From positions 124,898 to 188,897 of the forward strand of contig NZ_SJPS01000002.1 of assembly GCF_007860015.1 (NCBI RefSeq): a stretch of 64,000 bases of DNA, given 5' to 3'. This stretch comes from Bythopirellula polymerisocia (GTDB taxonomy: Bacteria; Planctomycetota; Planctomycetia; Pirellulales; Lacipirellulaceae). Below the pieces are notes generated by a model. It made no database searches. It was not told the DNA's origin and saw nothing but the letters and a program-made list of their open reading frames with translations. This document shows, in pieces, positions 60,583 through 64,000 of the stretch. Each line of letters begins with the position of its first letter. Position 1 is the first letter of the stretch. Made by a program: the position numbers and the translations under genes.

Positions 60583-61668
60583 CTACCTTCCTCGAAAGCG
60601 GCTTAGGGCAAAGCGGTCGGTCATACTTGCCAGATAGTCGCATACTGATCGACTTTCCCCATCTTGTGGTAGCCGCGAATGGAAGCGAGCAGGCAATTGG
60701 TCGGGGTCCTGTCGATACTTGGCGAACAAGGCCCGAACCGCATCGGCAGCGATCGCCCGTTCGGCCAGCACCGTGGGATGGCGATAAACACGCTCAAAGA
60801 GGAACGATTCAAGTTCGCTCTTCTTGGCGGCGACCTCCGAAGAGGGGGCGACCAATGAGGTTCCGTAATTTAGCGCGTCATCGAGGCTGGCGACGTTGGA
60901 GAGTCGATCTCGGGTGGATTCTACCAGATCGCTAACTAGAGTCTCGATCAGGTGGTGAATGACCGTGCGACGAAAGGCTTCAGGTTCCAGGTTGGCGTAA
61001 CGGAGTCGAACCTGTTGGGCTGCTTCCTTCCACAACGGCACTGAGAGGAGGTCGTCGAAATCAAGGAGGCTCAATTCCAACGCATCGTCGGCGTCGTGGG
61101 TGTCGTAGGCAATGCTATCGGCGGCGTCGACGACCTGCACTTCCAGCAGCGGCTGAGCGGACGCCGAAGCGGTGTGTTTCTCGGCACGGACTTGTTGGCC
61201 CGAGAGGACTTCTTCAGTGAGATTGAGACCGGCGAATTCGGGGTATCGATTCTCCAAGAGCGTGACAATTCGCAGCGCGTGGCGATTGTGATTGAAACCA
61301 CCGCAGTCGCGGCAACACTCGTCGAGGATTTTTTCTCCCGCGTGGCCGAAGGGGGGATGACCGATATCGTGCATCAAGGCCAGTGCTTCGATAAGATCTT
61401 CGTTAAGTCGTAGCACGCGACCAATCGTGCGGGCAATCGAGGCCACTTCGAGTGTATGGGTGAGTCTGGAACGGTGGTAGTCCCCTAGTTCGCCGGTGAA
61501 GACTTGGGTCTTGTGTGCCAGACGGCGGAATGCACTGGAATGGACGATACGATCTCTATCACGCTGGAATGGGCCGCGATAGGGATGAGGCGGCTCGGGA
61601 TGCTCACGACCAGCAGATTTTTCGCTGTGCATCGCATAGGGTGCTAACAAAGCCTGCTCACGATCCAT
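60583..61668 (-). CDS. dgt: Deoxyguanosinetriphosphate triphosphohydrolase-like protein
   Basis: 361 residues from ATG 61668, with GAGGG seven bases before; an in-frame start at 61710 lies deep in the HIT gene and is less likely. HD-domain residues: H71 (SRLTHTLEVA), HD at 100-101 (LALMHDIGHPPFGHAGE) and a downstream Asp. Family members hydrolyse dNTPs to deoxynucleoside and triphosphate. FQRDRDRIVHSSAFRRLAHK is the usual N-terminal signature. Overlaps the HIT gene by 11 bases, suggesting coupled translation. Confidence 0.9.
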   Translation of the reverse strand: MDREQALLAPYAMHSEKSAGREHPEPPHPYRGPFQRDRDRIVHSSAFRRLAHKTQVFTGELGDYHRSRLTHTLEVASIARTIGRVLRLNEDLIEALALMHDIGHPPFGHAGEKILDECCRDCGGFNHNRHALRIVTLLENRYPEFAGLNLTEEVLSGQQVRAEKHTASASAQPLLEVQVVDAADSIAYDTHDADDALELSLLDFDDLLSVPLWKEAAQQVRLRYANLEPEAFRRTVIHHLIETLVSDLVESTRDRLSNVASLDDALNYGTSLVAPSSEVAAKKSELESFLFERVYRHPTVLAERAIAADAVRALFAKYRQDPDQLPARFHSRLPQDGESRSVCDYLASMTDRFALSRFRGR

Positions 61669-62218
61669 TTTCACCCTCACTGGCGTTTCGCAGGACTTCC
61701 CACACCGCATCGAGTGACTGAGGAATCACGCGTGTTCCTGCCACGGTTGGCATGAAATTGTTGTCGCCTGACCAGCGTGGGACCAGATGCCAATGAAGAT
61801 GACCGGGTACTCCCGCCCCAGCTACACGGCCCAGATTGAGTCCAATATTGAATCCCGCGGCAGAGAGATGTGCGCTAATGAGCTCAGTAAATGTGGAAAG
61901 TGCTTTCATCGCGGCGAGATGTTCCTCGCTGGTCAACTCGTGCAGTTGGCCGACATGTCGCAAGGGGGCAACTAACAAGTGGCCGTTGGTGTAGGGATAG
62001 CGATTGAGAAGTGTCACGGTTTGCTCACCGCGGGCGACAACGAGATTGAGCCGATCTGCGCCAGTTGGGTCTGCATATTCTGCAGCTGCCCGGCAGAGGA
62101 AACAGTCTTCTTCTGCCCCGGGACTCCATCGCTGGGGAACCAGCGTCTGCTCTTTGAGAGATTCATCACCGGCAACATAGCCAATTCTCCAAGGTGCCCA
62201 GATTCGCTGTTCGTCCAT
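61658..62218 (-). CDS. HIT family protein
   Basis: 186 residues. The triad is GHLHWHLVP (H140, H142, H144). CFLC at 39-42 gives a zinc-binding pair, and YPYTNGHLLVAPLRHVG is the conserved strand. This FHIT/AP4A-hydrolase-like subtype cleaves dinucleoside polyphosphates or adenylyl conjugates. Upstream in an operon with dgt-like on the minus strand; divergent from scpA. Confidence 0.93.
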   Translation of the reverse strand: MDEQRIWAPWRIGYVAGDESLKEQTLVPQRWSPGAEEDCFLCRAAAEYADPTGADRLNLVVARGEQTVTLLNRYPYTNGHLLVAPLRHVGQLHELTSEEHLAAMKALSTFTELISAHLSAAGFNIGLNLGRVAGAGVPGHLHWHLVPRWSGDNNFMPTVAGTRVIPQSLDAVWEVLRNASEGENGS

Positions 62219-62386
62219 GGGTGGATTTCTTTTTTAGGGGGAAACTGTATATCTTCCGAGGAATTTAGGCCCCTGCACTGCTTGCAGCAATACCGCCTTG
62301 GCCAACGAGGCCAACGTGGACTGGTGTCCGGGGGGTGGAATCGGCATAATCCCCGCCCAGTCCCCTCCTTTCATTGTAGGAAATTC

Positions 62387-63139
62387 ATGCGATTTCGCGT
62401 CGAGCTAGAACTGTTTGCCGGTCCCTTGGACCTCCTGTGGTATCTGGTCCGCAAACAGGAACTGGACATCATGGACATTCCCATTGCCCGGGTGACCGAG
62501 CAATACCTGGAATTGATCGAGGTGATAGAGCAGATCGACGTCAATGCGGTGGGTGATTTTCTGGAGCTGGCAACCCGGCTGATGGAGATTAAGAGCCGGA
62601 TGATCCTGCCCCGTCACGAAGAGGATGAGAAAGAGGAAAGCGAAGTCGAAGACCCTCGGCAAGACATCGTACAGCGACTGCTGGAATACAAGAAATACAA
62701 GGATGCTGCCAGCATGCTAGCCGAGCGGGGCCAACTCTGGCAGCGACGTTTTGCACGGCGGGTGAACGATCTGCCCACCGGCGGGGCAGATCCCTCGGAG
62801 CAGCCCATCCATGAAATCGAGATGTGGGACCTCGTGAGTGCATTCGCTCGAGTGGTGCGTGACAATGCGACCGCCAGACCCTCAGCGATTCGGTACGACG
62901 ATACGCCTATCGAGGTCTACATGGACCGCATCCGCGAACGTTTGGCGACAGAATCGTCACTCTCATTTAAGAGTTTATTCCAAGCCGACATGCATCGCTC
63001 GCAACTGATCGGCATCTTTCTGGCTGTGTTAGAGCTGATTCGCCACCACAATATCCGAGCCGAACAGCAGGAACTTTTCGGTGAGATCTGGATCTCGGCG
63101 ATGGCTGGCGAAGACAAAGACGCTCAGGTCGCAGCTTAG
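62387..63139 (+). CDS. scpA: Segregation and condensation protein A
   Basis: 250 residues from ATG 62387, with TAGGA seven bases upstream; the frame extends further but the family starts FRVELELFAGPLDLLWYLVRK. This is kleisin: the N-terminal ScpA block binds the SMC head-neck, and the C-terminal winged helix (FLAVLELIRHHNIRAEQQELFGEI) binds the other head. With SMC and ScpB it condenses and segregates chromosomes. scpB is not adjacent in this window. Confidence 0.93.
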   Translation: MRFRVELELFAGPLDLLWYLVRKQELDIMDIPIARVTEQYLELIEVIEQIDVNAVGDFLELATRLMEIKSRMILPRHEEDEKEESEVEDPRQDIVQRLLEYKKYKDAASMLAERGQLWQRRFARRVNDLPTGGADPSEQPIHEIEMWDLVSAFARVVRDNATARPSAIRYDDTPIEVYMDRIRERLATESSLSFKSLFQADMHRSQLIGIFLAVLELIRHHNIRAEQQELFGEIWISAMAGEDKDAQVAA

Positions 63140-63197
63140 AGCACTCACTGAAAGCAATCTCTCAGCAAAACTGCAAATTCAGAAAACCCAAAGATAG

Positions 63198-63292
63198 CAT
63201 AGCCACAGAGGACACCGAGAGCACAGAGAAAACCTTGTTTTCTGTGCTCTGAGATCTCTGTGAGCTCTGTGGCCATTTTTTGATTGGCTATG
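63198..63292. terminator. Long imperfect hairpin after scpA
   Basis: CATAGCCACAGAG pairs with CTCTGTGG and GGCTATG with loops, and AGAGCACAG pairs with CTGTGCTCT inside. Followed by runs of T. A CACAGAG-rich hairpin of this kind recurs in intergenic DNA; it may end scpA. Confidence 0.5.
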
Positions 63293-63399
63293 TTTTCGAC
63301 TTTGCAATTCTGCTGAGCAATATCTACTGCTGCCTTCCCTGAATCTACTTACCTGTTTACGATGGGGGATTCTGCCTTTCGCCCCGCAATAAATCCCCC

Positions 63400-64000
63400 A
63401 TGATTGATAACGCCCCCGTACAGACTCTGGTCCATGATGGACTCACGATTGAGGGGTATTCGAGGGCTGCCGTGCAGACCTATTGGCGGATACCCGAATT
63501 GAAGATCGGGTTCGATCTGGGTGCCCAGCCGTGGTCGTTTATGGGGACTGAGACGTGGTTCGTCTCCCATGGGCATCTGGATCACATCGCTGCTTTGCCG
63601 GTGTATGTGGCCCGACGGCGGATGATGAAGATGGAGCCTCCACGGATTTACATGCCCGAAGAAACCATCGATCCGATGCAGCGGATCATGCGGCAATTCA
63701 CGCGATTGGATCGGGGTCGCATGCCGTGTGAATTGCTACCCGTTAGCCCAGGGGATGAGATTCCTCTTAGCCGCGAGTTGGTCGTCACCGTATCGGCTAC
63801 TAAGCATACGCTGCCGTCTCTAGGATTCATCGTGTGGGATCGCCGCCACAAACTCAAGCCCGAGTATCAAGGTTTGGCCGGCAACGAGATTCGCGACATT
63901 CGACTCAGTGGTAAAGATGTGACCGAAGAGCAGCGAACCCCACTCGTAGGCTATCTGGGCGACACGGCCCCGCAAGGTCTCGACAACTGCCCCGCGATGT
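63400..64000 (+). CDS. MBL-fold metallo-hydrolase (ribonuclease Z-like), 5' part
   Basis: First 200 codons; the gene runs off the window. Starts ATG 63400 ([14 protein letters not shown]); no other start in frame upstream. [13 protein letters not shown] is the HxHxDH metal site of metallo-beta-lactamase folds, and later [10 protein letters not shown] and GYLGDTA provide a further His and the Asp. LGAQPWSF and FVSHGHLDH are in the layout of RNase Z-like or AtsA-like hydrolases. The substrate cannot be told from this half. Confidence 0.85.
   Translation, partial: MIDNAPVQTLVHDGLTIEGYSRAAVQTYWRIPELKIGFDLGAQPWSFMGTETWFVSHGHLDHIAALPVYVARRRMMKMEPPRIYMPEETIDPMQRIMRQFTRLDRGRMPCELLPVSPGDEIPLSRELVVTVSATKHTLPSLGFIVWDRRHKLKPEYQGLAGNEIRDIRLSGKDVTEEQRTPLVGYLGDTAPQGLDNCPAM

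Noticed and set aside
1-64000. tRNA, rRNA, tmRNA or RNase P RNA genes
   Set aside because: I looked through the intergenic regions for T-loop (GGTTCGA-type) and other conserved cores and saw none; a covariance search would be decisive.

Overview
The window looks like a chromosomal segment of a planctomycete, most likely of the order Pirellulales. The reasons are five secreted proteins ending in PEP-CTERM tails, three of them preceded by a dockerin-like GDFDxDGDVDGRDF segment; an ECF sigma factor overlapping a membrane Ser/Thr kinase; very large beta-strand-repeat proteins; moderate GC; and genes mostly in short operons on alternating strands. This assignment is inference from gene style; no rRNA marker is present and I saw no tRNA or CRISPR array.

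Layout. 1-4.9 kb: the end of an HI0933-type flavoprotein, then a retropepsin-like protease divergent from a 7TM pseudo-transglutaminase and an ATP-grasp ligase (a known three-part module), then a GlsB-type membrane protein. 5.5-9.8 kb: a secreted metalloprotease, an HtrA protease, the Aat aminoacyl-transferase and a sugar isomerase-like protein. 9.8-12.3 kb: repeat-rich DNA and a PEP-CTERM tandem-repeat gene split by an in-frame stop. 12.3-15.2 kb: two tandem Cys/Met-metabolism PLP enzymes with a four-helix-bundle (S23/IVP) gene between them. 15.7-19.7 kb: a glycine-zipper lipoprotein, a CinA protein with a decayed deamidase domain, and glutamine-dependent NAD synthetase. 19.7-27 kb: two huge PEP-CTERM repeat proteins. 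27.3-30.6 kb: RlmKL, a GxxExxY protein beside a perfect hairpin, and a multi-zinc-ribbon protein. 30.6-36.1 kb: a 1440-residue protein with barrel-then-passenger (inverse autotransporter-like) order and a PEP-CTERM cyclophilin. 36.3-46.5 kb: PurU, an AAA ATPase of unknown role, a Cys-rich secreted protein, a candidate 38-aa ORF, bestrophin, a stand-alone RNA polymerase alpha-CTD, UvrD/PcrA helicase, a TrkA-C membrane protein, DinB-like and Nudix-like proteins. 46.7-47.6 kb: a complete 894-bp IS5-family element. 47.7-54.7 kb and 58.3-59.4 kb: a surface-glycan cluster with glycosyltransferases, FkbM methyltransferases, an ELM1-type protein and an SGNH-fold protein. 54.7-57.9 kb: a small secreted protein and the sigma/kinase pair. 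59.4-64 kb: PIN-TRAM, dNTPase, HIT, ScpA and the start of an MBL-fold hydrolase.

How the genes work together. CinA and NadE form a short NAD-related operon. The PLP pair suggests transsulfuration or methionine synthesis. The glycan genes probably build an exported polysaccharide. The PEP-CTERM proteins need an exosortase encoded elsewhere. The most interesting leads are the barrel-first giant surface protein, the free alpha-CTD, the pseudo-transglutaminase module, small orphan genes (GxxExxY, S23/IVP) bracketed by inverted repeats, and several proteins that keep a fold but have lost catalytic residues (CinA C-domain, transglutaminase Cys, SGNH Ser).
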